A stretch of DNA of 64,000 nucleotides from assembly GCF_947493765.1 (NCBI RefSeq), contig NZ_CANLSZ010000005.1, forward strand, positions 1-64,000, in the 5' to 3' direction. The stretch is from an uncultured Arthrobacter sp. (GTDB taxonomy: Bacteria; Actinomycetota; Actinomycetes; Actinomycetales; Micrococcaceae). The position numbers and the translations under genes are program-made. The notes below the pieces were generated by a model, which ran no database searches, had not been told where the DNA came from, and saw only the letters and a list, made by a program, of their open reading frames with translations. Positions 54,748 to 64,000 of the stretch are shown piece by piece. Each line of letters starts with the position of its first letter. Position 1 is the stretch's first letter.

Positions 54748-55950
54748 ATGTCCACGCACCCGAGACCAGCGGTCCCCGTCCACGTCGTCTGGGACGAGTC
54801 GATGCTGGCCTACGACTTCGGCGGACAGCACCCCATGAACCCCGAGCGGCTGCACCTGACGGCCCGGCTCGCACGCGAGAGCGGACTGCTCGATCTCGAG
54901 GGCGTGAGCGTCGGTGCCCCCTCCGTGGCCACCGACGAGGACCTCGCCACGGTGCACAGCGCCGAGTACATCGGGGCCGTCCGGAGCATCAGCGGCAATC
55001 CCGACCGGTCCGATGCCGCCCACGGCCTGGGGACCGAGGACACCCCCGCGTTCGCGGGCATGCATGAGGCCAGCGCGCGCCTCGCGGGAGGCTCCCTCGG
55101 CGCCGCCGAGTCGATCCTGCAGGGCACGGCCGTCCGGGCCGTCAACTTCGGCGGCGGCATGCATCACGCCGCCCGCTCGCGCGCCAGCGGCTTCTGCGTC
55201 TACAACGACGCCGCCGCCTCGATCCAGCGCCTGCTCGACCGCGGTGTGCAGCGGGTCCTGTACGTGGACGTGGACGCGCACCACGGGGACGGCACCCAGA
55301 GCATCTTCTGGGACGATCCCCGCGTCATGACCATCTCCCTGCACGAGACGGGCATGAGCCTGTTCCCGGGGACCGGGTTCTGCAGCGAACTGGGCGGGCC
55401 GGGAGCGGAGGGCTACGCCGTGAACGTCGCACTGCCCACCGTCGCCGGGGACGCCGCGTTCCTGCGCGCGTTCCACGCCGTCGTCCCGCAGCTCGCCGAG
55501 GCCTTCGCACCCGAGGTGATCGTGAGCCAGCACGGCTGCGACTCGCATCGCGAGGATCCGCTGACCAATCTCCGGCTCAGCGTCGACGCGCAGCACGCCC
55601 TGATGGTCGGTGTGCGGGAGCTGGCCGATCGCCTGTGCGAGGGGCGCTGGATCGCCACCGGTGGCGGCGGTTACGCCCTGGCGACGGTGGTGCCCCGCGC
55701 GTGGACGCTCCTGGTCGGGGTGGCAGCGGGGGCCCGAATCTCGCCCACGACGGCGGTGCCCGCGGCGTGGCGCGACTACGTGCGCGAGCGCCACGGCATC
55801 GATGCACCGGCCCTGTTCGGCGACGGTGCCGACATCTGGTGGCGCTCCTGGGAGATCGGCTACGACCCGAACGACGACCTGGACCGCACCGTGATGGCCA
55901 CCCGCAAGGCGGTCTTCCCCCTCCACGGACTCGATCCCTGGTTCGACTGA
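54748..55950 (+). CDS. acuC: AcuC-type class I histone deacetylase family protein
   Basis: 400 residues. Zinc deacetylase motifs: GGMHHAARSRASGF (charge-relay His pair), YVDVDAHHGDGTQ (metal Asp and His), SQHGCDSHREDPL (metal Asp) and ATGGGGYAL with a Tyr. In Bacillus, AcuC removes the inhibitory acetyl group from acetyl-CoA synthetase; the Acs encoded here has the target lysine motif. Start chosen at ATG 54748, next to a TANNNT hexamer. Confidence 0.93.
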   Translation: MSTHPRPAVPVHVVWDESMLAYDFGGQHPMNPERLHLTARLARESGLLDLEGVSVGAPSVATDEDLATVHSAEYIGAVRSISGNPDRSDAAHGLGTEDTPAFAGMHEASARLAGGSLGAAESILQGTAVRAVNFGGGMHHAARSRASGFCVYNDAAASIQRLLDRGVQRVLYVDVDAHHGDGTQSIFWDDPRVMTISLHETGMSLFPGTGFCSELGGPGAEGYAVNVALPTVAGDAAFLRAFHAVVPQLAEAFAPEVIVSQHGCDSHREDPLTNLRLSVDAQHALMVGVRELADRLCEGRWIATGGGGYALATVVPRAWTLLVGVAAGARISPTTAVPAAWRDYVRERHGIDAPALFGDGADIWWRSWEIGYDPNDDLDRTVMATRKAVFPLHGLDPWFD

Positions 55951-56003
55951 CACCACCGACGGCGGAAGATGCCTTCCGCCGTATATATCGCTAGGGTGAA
56001 GGC

Positions 56004-56543
56004 ATGGGATTCGACGATGTCTTCGCCGTCATAGCGGAGCGCACACGCAGGCAGATCCTCGAGAATCTGCAGGACGGCGACAAAGCGGTGGGCGAGCTCG
56101 TGGTCGACCTGCAGGTCAGCCAGCCTACCGTCTCGAAGCACCTGAAGGTGCTCCGGGAAGCCGGGCTCGTGACCATGAGGGCGCAGGGCCAGAAGCGCTA
56201 CTACTCCCTGGAACGCGCCCCGCTCGGCCGGGTGGGGAGCTGGCTCAGTTCCCTCGGCGCCTCGGGCGCCGGCGAGGGAACACCTGCCGAACCGGTCGTC
56301 GGTGCGGCGTCGCTGTCCGATGCAGGTTCGCCACCTGATCCGGTCTCCGTCCCCGTCGGCGGGATCCCGTCCGAGGGCACGGCAGCGGAGCGGGCACTCT
56401 CCGGTGCCGTACTTGCCGTCCCGGACGAACGGCACCTGCCGGAGGTCGGTCGTCCTCAGCCCGGATGGACCGTGGGCCGGGCCGCGGGCCGTGCAGCCGA
56501 TCTCCTGGCGCACCTGCGGCGTCGACGCGATACGTCCGCCTAG
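56004..56543 (+). CDS. ArsR-family winged-helix regulator with long tail
   Basis: 179 residues. The first 80 form an ArsR/SmtB helix-turn-helix (FAVIAERTRRQILENL, VSQPTVSKHLKVLREAGLV, GQKRYYSLE). The rest is a low-complexity Gly/Pro/Val linker and a short Arg-rich helix. No clear metal site is seen. TAGGGT ends six bases before the ATG (leaderless type), though GAAGG is also near. Confidence 0.85.
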   Translation: MGFDDVFAVIAERTRRQILENLQDGDKAVGELVVDLQVSQPTVSKHLKVLREAGLVTMRAQGQKRYYSLERAPLGRVGSWLSSLGASGAGEGTPAEPVVGAASLSDAGSPPDPVSVPVGGIPSEGTAAERALSGAVLAVPDERHLPEVGRPQPGWTVGRAAGRAADLLAHLRRRRDTSA

Positions 56544-56587
56544 GTGTTGCCCAGGGACCACGGAGCTCCAGACGAAGGAAGGATGAC

Positions 56588-56800
56588 ATGGCGGACAGGA
56601 AGAACCTCTCGGAGGTGCAGTTCCTGACGGTCGCGGAAGTGGCCGGCATGATGCGCGTCTCGAAGATGACGGTGTACAGGCTGGTGCACGCGGGGGAGCT
56701 GCCGGCCGTGCAGTTCGGCCGGTCCTACCGTGTCCCGGAGTCCGCGGTCGAGGACTTCGTGCGCAGGGCGCGGGTGGACGGGCGGAGCGAGAGCGCCTGA
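56588..56800 (+). CDS. Excisionase-family helix-turn-helix protein
   Basis: 70 residues. QFLTVAEVAGMMRVSKMTVYRLVHAGELPAVQFGRSYRVPESAVEDFV is the full MerR/Xis-like (HTH_17) domain. Such stand-alone proteins sit in this position, upstream of bS22 and downstream of proC/acuC-type genes, in many Actinobacteria and are host regulators rather than phage excisionases. GAAGGAAGGA precedes the ATG. Confidence 0.9.
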   Translation: MADRKNLSEVQFLTVAEVAGMMRVSKMTVYRLVHAGELPAVQFGRSYRVPESAVEDFVRRARVDGRSESA

Positions 56801-56975
56801 CGCCGGTCCGGGGCGTCCCGCAAACGGATGTACCCTGTAGAGGAGCGTTTCGGGTGGGTCACGACCCTCCTCCGTGTCATCCGGGCAACTGCCACCAGGT
56901 ACGCGCCGTCAAGATCAGCGCTGGTCCCCGAGTCGGACGATCAGCGCTCGCAACCACCAAGTCTGTGAGGACTCT

Positions 56976-57074
56976 ATGGGTTCAGTCATCAAGAAGCGCC
57001 GCAAGCGTATGGCGAAGAAGAAGCACCGCAAACTGCTTCGCAAGACGCGTCACCAGCGCCGCAACAAGAAGTAG
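56976..57074 (+). CDS. Small ribosomal protein bS22 (AURKAIP1/COX24 domain)
   Basis: 32 residues, MGSVIKKRRKRMAKKKHRK onward, ending QRRNKK. It is almost entirely basic and matches the tiny bS22 protein found on the mycobacterial 30S subunit. GAGG eight bases before the ATG. A 175-base leader upstream contains TACCCT near 56831 as a possible -10. Easily missed by gene finders because of its size. Confidence 0.93.
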   Translation: MGSVIKKRRKRMAKKKHRKLLRKTRHQRRNKK

Positions 57075-57211
57075 TCGAGCATCCGGCCCCGGGCCGGAGC
57101 AGGCCGACCGGCCCGGATCCCGTCCTCGAGACGCTGGAGCCGGGCCGTCGTCGTTCCCGGGTGACGCGCCGGAGGGTGTCCGTCCGCACGATCGACTGCT
57201 GCGGGGGGTGG

Positions 57212-58024
57212 TCAGCTGCTGCGGAAACGTGCGAAGCCGCGCCAGAGGCCGTAGACGGTCCCCGCGACCGTCGCGGCGCGCAACCCGAGGGTGGCCGCCC
57301 GGCGACCGCTGCGGAAATGGTAGACCGGCCAGTTGTTCGACCGCGCATGACGTCGGAGCCGGGAGTCCGGGTTGATGGCCACCGGGTGTCCCACGAGCGT
57401 CAGCAGCGGCAGGTCGTTGTAGGAGTCGCTGTACGCCCAGCAGCGGTCGAGATCGAGGTTCTCCCGCTCCGCGAGATCGAGCACGGCGGCTGCCTTGGCG
57501 GGTCCGTGCAGGAAGTCGCCCACGAGGCGACCCGTGTAGAGACCGTCGGCTACCTCGCCCACGGTACCCAGGGCGCCGGTCAGGCCGAGTCGGCTCGAGA
57601 TGACCCCGGCCACCTCCACCGGGCTGCCGGTGACGAGCCAGACCTGCCGCCGGGAGGACAGGTGCTGCTCGGCGAGGGCGCGTGCTCCCGGCCAGATCTT
57701 CGACGCGATCATCTCGTCGTAGACCTCCTCGCCGAGGGCCAGGATGTCCTCGTGCGCTATGCCGATGGCGAAGGCGAGAGCGGCGTCGCGCACCGAGTTG
57801 ACGTCCGTCAGGGTCTCGCCTCGCATGATGAATCGCAGCTGCTTCCAGGCCAGCCCGGCGGCGAAGCGCAGGGTGAAGGCCCTGCGCTGGTACATCTTCC
57901 GCGCGACATGGAACAGGCTCGCCCCCCGCATGAGGGTGTTGTCCACATCGAAGAAGGCCGCTTCGCCCTTCCTCGGCCCCGGAGGCTCTGGGAGGGGCTC
58001 CGGGCCCCGGATGGCGTCCGGCAT
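57212..58024 (-). CDS. HAD-IB family phosphatase (SerB-like)
   Basis: 270 residues. HAD motifs: FFDVDNTLM (nucleophile Asp), LVTGSP, a lysine in GDFLHGPAKA, and YSDSYNDLPLL. An Arg-rich C-terminal end (GFARFRSS) may touch membrane. The family includes phosphoserine and other small-molecule phosphatases; in mycobacteria a relative (SerB2-like) lies next to glutaredoxin-like and rex genes. TAGGAT ends six bases before the ATG. Confidence 0.9.
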   Translation of the reverse strand: MPDAIRGPEPLPEPPGPRKGEAAFFDVDNTLMRGASLFHVARKMYQRRAFTLRFAAGLAWKQLRFIMRGETLTDVNSVRDAALAFAIGIAHEDILALGEEVYDEMIASKIWPGARALAEQHLSSRRQVWLVTGSPVEVAGVISSRLGLTGALGTVGEVADGLYTGRLVGDFLHGPAKAAAVLDLAERENLDLDRCWAYSDSYNDLPLLTLVGHPVAINPDSRLRRHARSNNWPVYHFRSGRRAATLGLRAATVAGTVYGLWRGFARFRSS

Positions 58025-58084
58025 GTTCCGATCCTAGTTCGTCCCACTCCCTTCTGCGCCGGAGGGCCGCAGTACCCTCGAGGG
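58025..58084. promoter_or_regulatory. Divergent leaderless-type promoters, HAD and glutaredoxin-like genes
   Basis: Minus strand TAGGAT (58031-58036) lies six bases from the HAD ATG; plus strand TACCCT (58073-58078) lies six bases from the glutaredoxin-like ATG. Confidence 0.55.
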
Positions 58085-58348
58085 ATGGAAGAACCCACTG
58101 CCGGGCCGGATTCCGGCGTCGTCCTCCTCACGCGTCCCGAGTGCCACCTCTGCGAGGACGCCAGGGCGGTGGTGGCCCGGGTGACGGCGGACCTCGGGCT
58201 CACCTGGCGGGAGCTCTCGGTGGTCGACGCCCCGGACCTCGGTGCGCGATTCGCCGAGGAGCTCCCGGTGCTGTTCATCGGCGGTGTCCAACGAGATTTC
58301 TGGGCCATCGACGAGACGAGACTGCGCAGGTTGCTCGCACGGTCCTGA
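58085..58348 (+). CDS. Glutaredoxin-like (DUF836) protein
   Basis: 87 residues. The redox motif CHLC stands in LLTRPECHLCEDARAVV, then the cis-proline in EELPVLFIGG. It is a short thioredoxin-fold protein. In Actinobacteria it commonly precedes rex, as here, which suggests a link to redox homeostasis. Confidence 0.9.
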   Translation: MEEPTAGPDSGVVLLTRPECHLCEDARAVVARVTADLGLTWRELSVVDAPDLGARFAEELPVLFIGGVQRDFWAIDETRLRRLLARS

Positions 58349-58492
58349 GGCCGGACCGGGACCGGGCGGCGGCGGGGTCCGGCTTGGTGGGCCCGCCGCG
58401 GCGACATAAAGTGAGGATACTTCCGCCCCGGCAGGGGACCCCGGAACCGCTGATCCCGTGGAACGGGCGGCGCAAGCAACGGAGCGACGACA

Positions 58493-59191
58493 GTGACCAT
58501 GCCTGACATCCCAGGGCTGCACGCCGGAGATCCGGCGCGCCGCATACCGCCCGCCTCGGTGGCACGCCTCACCATCTATCTGCGCGCCCTGAACTCACTC
58601 ATCGCGGACGGGACCGAGCGGGTCTCCTCCGACGAGCTCGCCGACGCCGCGGGAGTGAATTCGCCGATGCTGCGCAAGGACCTGTCCCACCTCGGATCCT
58701 ACGGAACTCGCGGGGTGGGCTACGACGTGCAGTTCCTGACCCGGCAGATCTCCTCGGCCCTGGGCCTGACGCTCGACTGGCGGGTGGCGATCATCGGTGT
58801 GGGCAATCTGGGGCGGGCGCTCGCCGGATACCCGGGCTTCGTCTCACGCGGATTCGGCATCGTGGCGCTCGTCGACGCCGACCAGCTCGTGGTCGACACC
58901 GAGGTCGGCTATCTGCGTGTCAGTGCGGTCGACGAGCTCGAGGCCGTCCTCGAGCGCACGAGGACCAACATCGCGGTGCTCTGTGTGCCCACGGCCGTGG
59001 CGCAGGAGATGTGCGACCGGCTCGTGGACGCCGGCATCTCGAGCATCCTCAGCTTCGCACCGGTGGTGCTGCAGGTGCCGGACCATGTCCAGGTGCGCAA
59101 GGTGGACATGTCCACGGAGCTGCAGATCCTGGCCTATCACGCACAGCGGGCGCAGGAGCCGGACCTCGGTCCGATCTCCCGCGCCCGGTGA
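58493..59191 (+). CDS. rex: Redox-sensing transcriptional repressor Rex
   Basis: 232 residues from GTG 58493 (GGAG eight bases upstream); ATG 58499 is possible. The N-terminal winged helix has RLTIYLRALNSL and GVNSPMLRKDLSHLGSYGTRGVGYDV; the Rossmann domain has IIGVGNLGRALAGY, binding NADH. Rex represses respiratory and fermentative genes until NADH rises. The cytochrome c maturation operon 2.3 kb away is a conceivable target, without site evidence. Confidence 0.95.
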   Translation: MTMPDIPGLHAGDPARRIPPASVARLTIYLRALNSLIADGTERVSSDELADAAGVNSPMLRKDLSHLGSYGTRGVGYDVQFLTRQISSALGLTLDWRVAIIGVGNLGRALAGYPGFVSRGFGIVALVDADQLVVDTEVGYLRVSAVDELEAVLERTRTNIAVLCVPTAVAQEMCDRLVDAGISSILSFAPVVLQVPDHVQVRKVDMSTELQILAYHAQRAQEPDLGPISRAR

Positions 59192-59230
59192 GGCCCCACC
59201 GGGGGCCTGCGACGAGCTGCGCTACGGCAC

Positions 59231-59896
59231 TCAGTACCCGGGCTTCGGTTGCACGAAGTAGGGCCGCGCGGGCTTCAGGTAGGTCATGATCACGCCGATC
59301 ACGCCGAGCAGCATCACGATCAGCCCGAGGATCGTCGGAAGTGCCGAGGTGTCGGCGACCTGCTGGCCGTTGGCCTCGGCGAACTCGTTGGCCATCGGCA
59401 GGAGCAGGAGACTGCCGAGCGAGAACACGACGTTCAGCGCGGCGAGAACCGTCGCGGTGATCCGTGCCCAGTTCCGGCCCTTCCGGATGAAGACGGCCAG
59501 GAGAACGTAGACGGCGGCCATGATCACCGCGAACACCAGGCCGAGCGCGACGCCGAGGGAGGCTCCCGCGACATCGGGCACCTCGGTCGTCAGCGCCGAG
59601 AGGATCGCGCTCAGGAGATACACGACACCGGCGGCGAGGATCAGGTAGTAGGCCCGCATGACCTCTTTGGGTACCGGGCCCTTGTCAGTGGGGGCGGGGT
59701 CGACCGCCGAGGTGGGGTAGGCATAGCCCGAGGGCTGCGTCCCCTGGTGTCCGTACTCCGGTTGCCCCGTGCGCCGGTCCTGCTGGTCGGACCGGCCTGC
59801 TCCGGTGGTGCCCGGTGCGGTCCAGTCCTGTGCTGCGCCCTGGTCCGGGAGCTGTCCGTCCCGCCCGGTGCCGGGATTGTCCTGTGGCGTACTCAT
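59231..59896 (-). CDS. Uncharacterised membrane protein, four helices, polar N-terminus
   Basis: 221 residues. Residues 1-75 are polar, rich in Gln, Gly, Pro and Tyr; four hydrophobic segments follow (YYLILAAGVVYLLSAILSA; LGLVFAVIMAAVYVLLAVF; ITATVLAALNVVFSLGSLLLL; ILGLIVMLLGVIGVIMTYL). GGAGG nine bases before the ATG. No named family recognised; similar proteins are common in Micrococcaceae. Confidence 0.78.
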   Translation of the reverse strand: MSTPQDNPGTGRDGQLPDQGAAQDWTAPGTTGAGRSDQQDRRTGQPEYGHQGTQPSGYAYPTSAVDPAPTDKGPVPKEVMRAYYLILAAGVVYLLSAILSALTTEVPDVAGASLGVALGLVFAVIMAAVYVLLAVFIRKGRNWARITATVLAALNVVFSLGSLLLLPMANEFAEANGQQVADTSALPTILGLIVMLLGVIGVIMTYLKPARPYFVQPKPGY

Positions 59897-60063
59897 TGCG
59901 GCGTCCTCCGTCGTGGTGTGCTCCGACCCACCCGGTGCCCCCATGGACGTCCCTGCAGCGGATCCTGTCCCTGCCAGCGTAGTTCGTGGTCGCGCTGAAA
60001 GCTCTACGCCGACGGCCGGTGTCCCGTGGGCGGACACCGGCCGGTCGGGCGGACGGGGTGGGA

Positions 60064-60621
60064 CTAGACCGATTCGACGGCGGGGGCCACGAAGGCGGCG
60101 TCGATGGTGATGGTCACCTTGTCGCCCACCAGCACACCGCCGGCCTCGAGGGCTGCGTTCCAGGTCAGGCCGAACTCCTTGCGGGAGATGGTGGTCGAGG
60201 CGGAGATGCCGGCGCGCGTGGCACCGAAGGGGTCCACGGCCACGCCGTTGAACTCGGCGTCGAGGACCACGGACTTGGTGATGCCGCGGATGGTCAGGTT
60301 GCCGGTGATGGAGTAGGTCTCCCCGGTGCCCTCGTGCGAGGTGGAGATGAAGGTCATCTCGGGGAACTGCTCGACGTCGAAGAAGTCGGCGCCCTTGACG
60401 TGGGCGTCCCGGTTCTCGTCGCCCGAGGTGAAGGACGCGGTCTTGATCGTCGCGATGATGGTCGAGTCCTCGAGGGTGGAGCCGACGGTGAGGGAGGCGT
60501 CCACATCCGTGAAGGTGCCGCGGACCTTGCTGATCCCTGCGTGGCGGACGCTGAAGCCGACCTCGCTGTGCGAGGGGTCGAAGGACCAGGTGCCGGTGGT
60601 GAGGCCTGAGGGGATTGCCAT
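60064..60621 (-). CDS. YceI-family protein
   Basis: 185 residues. GTWSFDPSHSEVGFSVRHAGISKVRGTF and the later SGDENRDAHVKGADFFDVEQFPEMTF are diagnostic of YceI lipocalin-like proteins that bind isoprenoid lipids. No signal peptide, so cytoplasmic here. AAGGAG five or six bases before the ATG. A palindrome lies 50 bases upstream. Confidence 0.93.
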   Translation of the reverse strand: MAIPSGLTTGTWSFDPSHSEVGFSVRHAGISKVRGTFTDVDASLTVGSTLEDSTIIATIKTASFTSGDENRDAHVKGADFFDVEQFPEMTFISTSHEGTGETYSITGNLTIRGITKSVVLDAEFNGVAVDPFGATRAGISASTTISRKEFGLTWNAALEAGGVLVGDKVTITIDAAFVAPAVESV

Positions 60622-60671
60622 GATGATCTCCTTGGGGGGTCGTGGTGTCGATTGCTTGCGATGTGTAGAAG

Positions 60672-60685
60672 CATGCGTTTGCATG
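60672..60685. promoter_or_regulatory. Palindrome upstream of yceI
   Basis: CATGC-GTTT-GCATG, perfect 5-bp arms, in an unusually AT-rich patch between yceI and the divergent phosphatase gene. Likely a repressor operator (MarR-like regulators commonly control yceI genes); no regulator gene is adjacent. Confidence 0.45.
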
Positions 60686-60785
60686 TTTTATTCCGTCCGC
60701 CAGCATAGCCCTCCGATCGGCCCGGATGTCACTTACCCGTGGGCGGATTGGCCGATGCGCCCGGGCATGCGGGAAACTGGACGGC

Positions 60786-61463
60786 ATGCAGCGATCAACC
60801 GTCCATCTGGTGCGCCACGGTGAGGTCTACAACCCGGAGGGGGTCCTCTACGGGCGGCTCCCGGAGTTCCACCTCTCCGAGCTCGGCCAGCGCATGGCCC
60901 GTCAGGTCGCGGGGTACTTCGAGCAGCGGCAGGACGACGGAGCGAGGATCGTCCACCTGGTGGCCTCACCCCTGGTCCGTGCACAGGAGACGGCTCGGCC
61001 CATCGCCGCTGCGCTGGGTCTGGAGCTCACGACCGACGAGCGCGTTATCGAGGCGGAGAACCGCTTCGAGGGGATGTCGAAGATCAAGAGCCGTCTCCGC
61101 CAGCCACGGTACTGGCCGCTCCTGGTCAATCCGTTCCGACCGTCCTGGGGCGAGCCCTACCACGAGCAGGTCGAGCGTGTGATGGCTGCCGTGGGCGATG
61201 CCCGTCGTCGGGCGCTCGACGTCGCCGGAGCGCCGGAGGACGGTCGTCCGGCGGAGGCGATCATCGTCAGCCATCAGCTTCCCATCTGGGTCACGCGGCT
61301 CGCGGCCGAGCGGCGCAGGCTCTGGCACGATCCTCGCCAGCGGGAATGCACACTCACCTCCGTCACCTCGTTCGACTTCGACGGCGACACCGTGCAGCGC
61401 GTGCGCTACGCGGAGCCGTCCGCCCACCTGCTGCCCGGTGCGGCGAATGTCCCCGGCGCGTAA
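60786..61463 (+). CDS. Histidine phosphatase family protein
   Basis: 225 residues. VHLVRHGEVYNPEGVLYGRLPEFHLSELG has the catalytic RHG; the second His is in IIVSHQLPIW. Family members act on sugar phosphates or other phosphoesters. The position directly before the cytochrome c maturation genes is conserved in Actinobacteria (phosphoglycerate mutase-like gene in the ccs operon). Confidence 0.9.
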   Translation: MQRSTVHLVRHGEVYNPEGVLYGRLPEFHLSELGQRMARQVAGYFEQRQDDGARIVHLVASPLVRAQETARPIAAALGLELTTDERVIEAENRFEGMSKIKSRLRQPRYWPLLVNPFRPSWGEPYHEQVERVMAAVGDARRRALDVAGAPEDGRPAEAIIVSHQLPIWVTRLAAERRRLWHDPRQRECTLTSVTSFDFDGDTVQRVRYAEPSAHLLPGAANVPGA

Positions 61464-61486
61464 TAGAATTACTACACGTCGTAGAA
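61464..61486 (+). promoter_or_regulatory. Promoter and BlaI-like operator of the tlpA-ccdA-resB operon
   Basis: -10 TAGAAT (61464-61469) immediately after the previous stop, followed by TACTAC-ACGTC-GTAGAA (61470-61486), an inverted repeat with one mismatch. The TACTAC/GTAG halves resemble BlaI/MecI-family operators. The assigned regulator is inferred. Confidence 0.45.
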
Positions 61487-61502
61487 ATCAACGGAAGAAG
61501 CC

Positions 61503-62117
61503 GTGACCGCAATCGTCCGCTCCGCGAACCGTGCACGCCCGTCCAGGCTGGCGCTGCTCCTGGCGTTCCTCGTGCCCGTCACCCTGATGGCGACGTCCTG
61601 TGCCGCCGACGACCCGCTCGCACGGCAGGCCGCAGCCGGGGACGGCAAGAACTACATCGCCGGTGACGGTTCGGTGACCGAGTACGCCGCGTCGGAGCGG
61701 GGCGAGCCCGTGGAGGTCACCGGAACCCTGTTCGACGGGACGACGGTCTCCAGCGCCGACTGGGACGACCAGGTCACGGTCCTGAACTTCTGGTACGCCT
61801 CCTGCGCCCCGTGCCGCGAGGAGGCCCCGGATCTCGTGGCGCTGCACGAGGAGTATGCGCCCCAGGGCGCCGTCTTCTACGGGGTCAACATCAGGGACGA
61901 GCAGGCCACCGCCGAAGCGTTCGAGCGCAGCTTCGACATACCGTACGAGAGCTTCGACGACACGGACGGAGGAGTGCTGCTCGACATGACGCAGTACGTA
62001 CCGCCCCAGGCCGTCCCCACCACCATCGTGCTCGACCGTGAGGGACGGGTTGCGGCGCGCATCCTCGGGCTCGCGGACCGCAGCACACTCGATGCCCTGA
62101 TCAGCGATGTGCTGTAG
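61503..62117 (+). CDS. TlpA/ResA-type thioredoxin lipoprotein
   Basis: 204 residues from GTG. Hydrophobic signal with lipobox MATSC near residue 33; redox motif WYASCAPCREE, and the ResA-like NIRDEQATAEAFERSFDIPY; cis-Pro in AVPTTIVLD. It keeps apocytochrome c cysteines reduced outside the membrane, receiving electrons from CcdA, encoded next. Confidence 0.92.
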   Translation: MTAIVRSANRARPSRLALLLAFLVPVTLMATSCAADDPLARQAAAGDGKNYIAGDGSVTEYAASERGEPVEVTGTLFDGTTVSSADWDDQVTVLNFWYASCAPCREEAPDLVALHEEYAPQGAVFYGVNIRDEQATAEAFERSFDIPYESFDDTDGGVLLDMTQYVPPQAVPTTIVLDREGRVAARILGLADRSTLDALISDVL

Positions 62118-62129
62118 CGTGCCCTGCCC

Positions 62130-62929
62130 ATGACCGGGGTCCTGGCGGGTCCGGCGGCACTGCTCGTTCCCCTCGTCGCGGGGAACGCCTTCGCCGACGC
62201 CGTCCTCAACGGATCGATGCTCCTCGCGCTCCCGGTCGCCCTACTCGCGGGCCTCGTCTCCTTCGTCTCACCGTGCGTGCTGCCGCTGGTCCCGGGATAT
62301 CTCGGGTACGTCACCGGCCTGACCGGCATCGATCTCGAGAAGCAGCGCAAGGGGCGGATGATCGCGGGGATCGGTCTGTTCGTGCTGGGCTTCTCAGTGG
62401 TGTTCATGGCCTACGGCACGCTGTTCGGGCAGCTCGGCGCGTTCCTGCGCGTCTCGCAGGGGTGGCTCATCCAGGTCTTCGGCGTCGTCGTGATCCTGCT
62501 CGGTGTCGTCTTCATGGGAGGGTTCTCCTGGTTCCAGCGGGAGAGCAGGATCCACGCGAGGATCCCCGCCGGGCTGCTGGGAGCACCCCTGCTCGGACTC
62601 ACGTTCGGGTTGGGGTGGGCTCCCTGCATCGGACCCACCCTCGGCGCTGTCCAGTTGCTCGCCGTCTCGGGCAACGACGCCACGGCGCTCAAGGGCGCGG
62701 TGCTGACCTTCGCCTACTGCGTGGGGCTCGGGGTGCCGTTCCTGCTGATCGCCCTCGGCGTGCAGCGGGGCATGGGAGCGCTGGCGTTCTTCCGCAGGCA
62801 CCGGCGGCTGCTGCAGCGGGCCGGCGGCGGGCTCCTGATCCTCGTGGGTGTGCTCATGGTCACCGGTGTCTGGAACTTCTGGATCACCCGACTGCAGGAT
62901 GCGCTGATCAGCGGTGTGGTGCTGCCGAT

Positions 62930-62933
<4 letters not shown>
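62130..62933 (+). CDS. ccdA: Cytochrome c biogenesis protein CcdA
   Basis: 267 residues with six or seven membrane helices. Redox cysteines lie in SFVSPCVLPLVPGYLGY and GLGWAPCIGPTLG, the two symmetric half motifs. It moves reducing power from cytoplasmic thioredoxin to the extracellular TlpA. The stop overlaps the resB ATG. Confidence 0.94.

Positions 62934-64000
<1,067 letters not shown>

Noticed and set aside
56588-56800. Phage excisionase indicating a prophage
   Set aside because: No integrase or phage genes nearby; the gene lies in a conserved housekeeping neighbourhood next to bS22.
58405-58422. AAGT-N6-ACTT upstream of rex as a Rex autoregulatory site
   Set aside because: It lacks the TTGTGAA/TTCACAA core of Rex operators.

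Overview
The window is very GC-rich, densely packed DNA from an actinobacterium, most likely of the family Micrococcaceae (Arthrobacter-like). The support is gene content: actinobacterial Crp, a MarP-type protease, nth, a CoA-type NUDIX protein, the 'helicase/secretion neighbourhood' Flp/Tad pilus cluster, the 32-residue ribosomal protein bS22 and Rex. GTG starts, four-base ATGA/GTGA gene overlaps and apparently leaderless promoters (TANNNT six or seven bases before the start codon) also fit. Genus is inferred; no search was run.

Layout. 1-1139: debris of an integrated element, with an ISL3-like IS end inside a truncated serine recombinase, abutting tRNA-Pro(CGG). 1232-4974: heterodimeric ABC exporter. 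5076-9901: metallophosphoesterase, class A penicillin-binding protein, then divergently a DUF4177 protein, RidA-like protein and NUDT19-like NUDIX hydrolase. 9902-12237: crp flanked by two unrelated satellite arrays, then marP. 13462-14463: DUF2332. 14644-20387: dipeptide/oligopeptide ABC importer with a fused two-domain ATPase on the opposite strand. 20453-23484: aroQ with a shikimate-transporter-like MFS gene, then a TetR/ohr pair. 23550-28860: acs, a membrane protein, nth and a CoA-type NUDIX gene. 28772-32094: WXG-like protein and a family A DNA polymerase. 32201-42044: Tad pilus cluster (cpaE-like, tadABC, DUF4244, two tadE-like genes, MrfA/YprA-type helicase) interrupted by an Lrp/ocd pair. 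42093-48304: GNAT, trhO, methyltransferase, topA. 48366-51334: ppx-like, sugar isomerase-like, proC. 51300-55950: GT87, trkA, trkH, acuC. 56004-59191: ArsR, excisionase-like protein, bS22, HAD phosphatase, glutaredoxin-like, rex. 59231-64000: membrane protein, YceI, histidine phosphatase, then the cytochrome c maturation operon tlpA-ccdA-resB, cut by the window end.

Connections. Crp is encoded here, and Crp-box-like sequences lie upstream of crp and of acs. AcuC is the known deacetylase partner of acetyl-CoA synthetase. The tad genes, helicase and two TadE-like genes form one conserved actinobacterial neighbourhood.

The most unusual structure is at 11151-12067: seventeen 26-nt modules spaced 61/62 or 40 nt apart. 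They fall into three sequence classes that each fold into a hairpin of the same size, and many of the base pairs work only if the plus strand is the RNA (G-U wobbles). No coding gene explains it. Two further tandem arrays (about 101 bp x 3 and 55 bp x 3) sit in convergent intergenic gaps.
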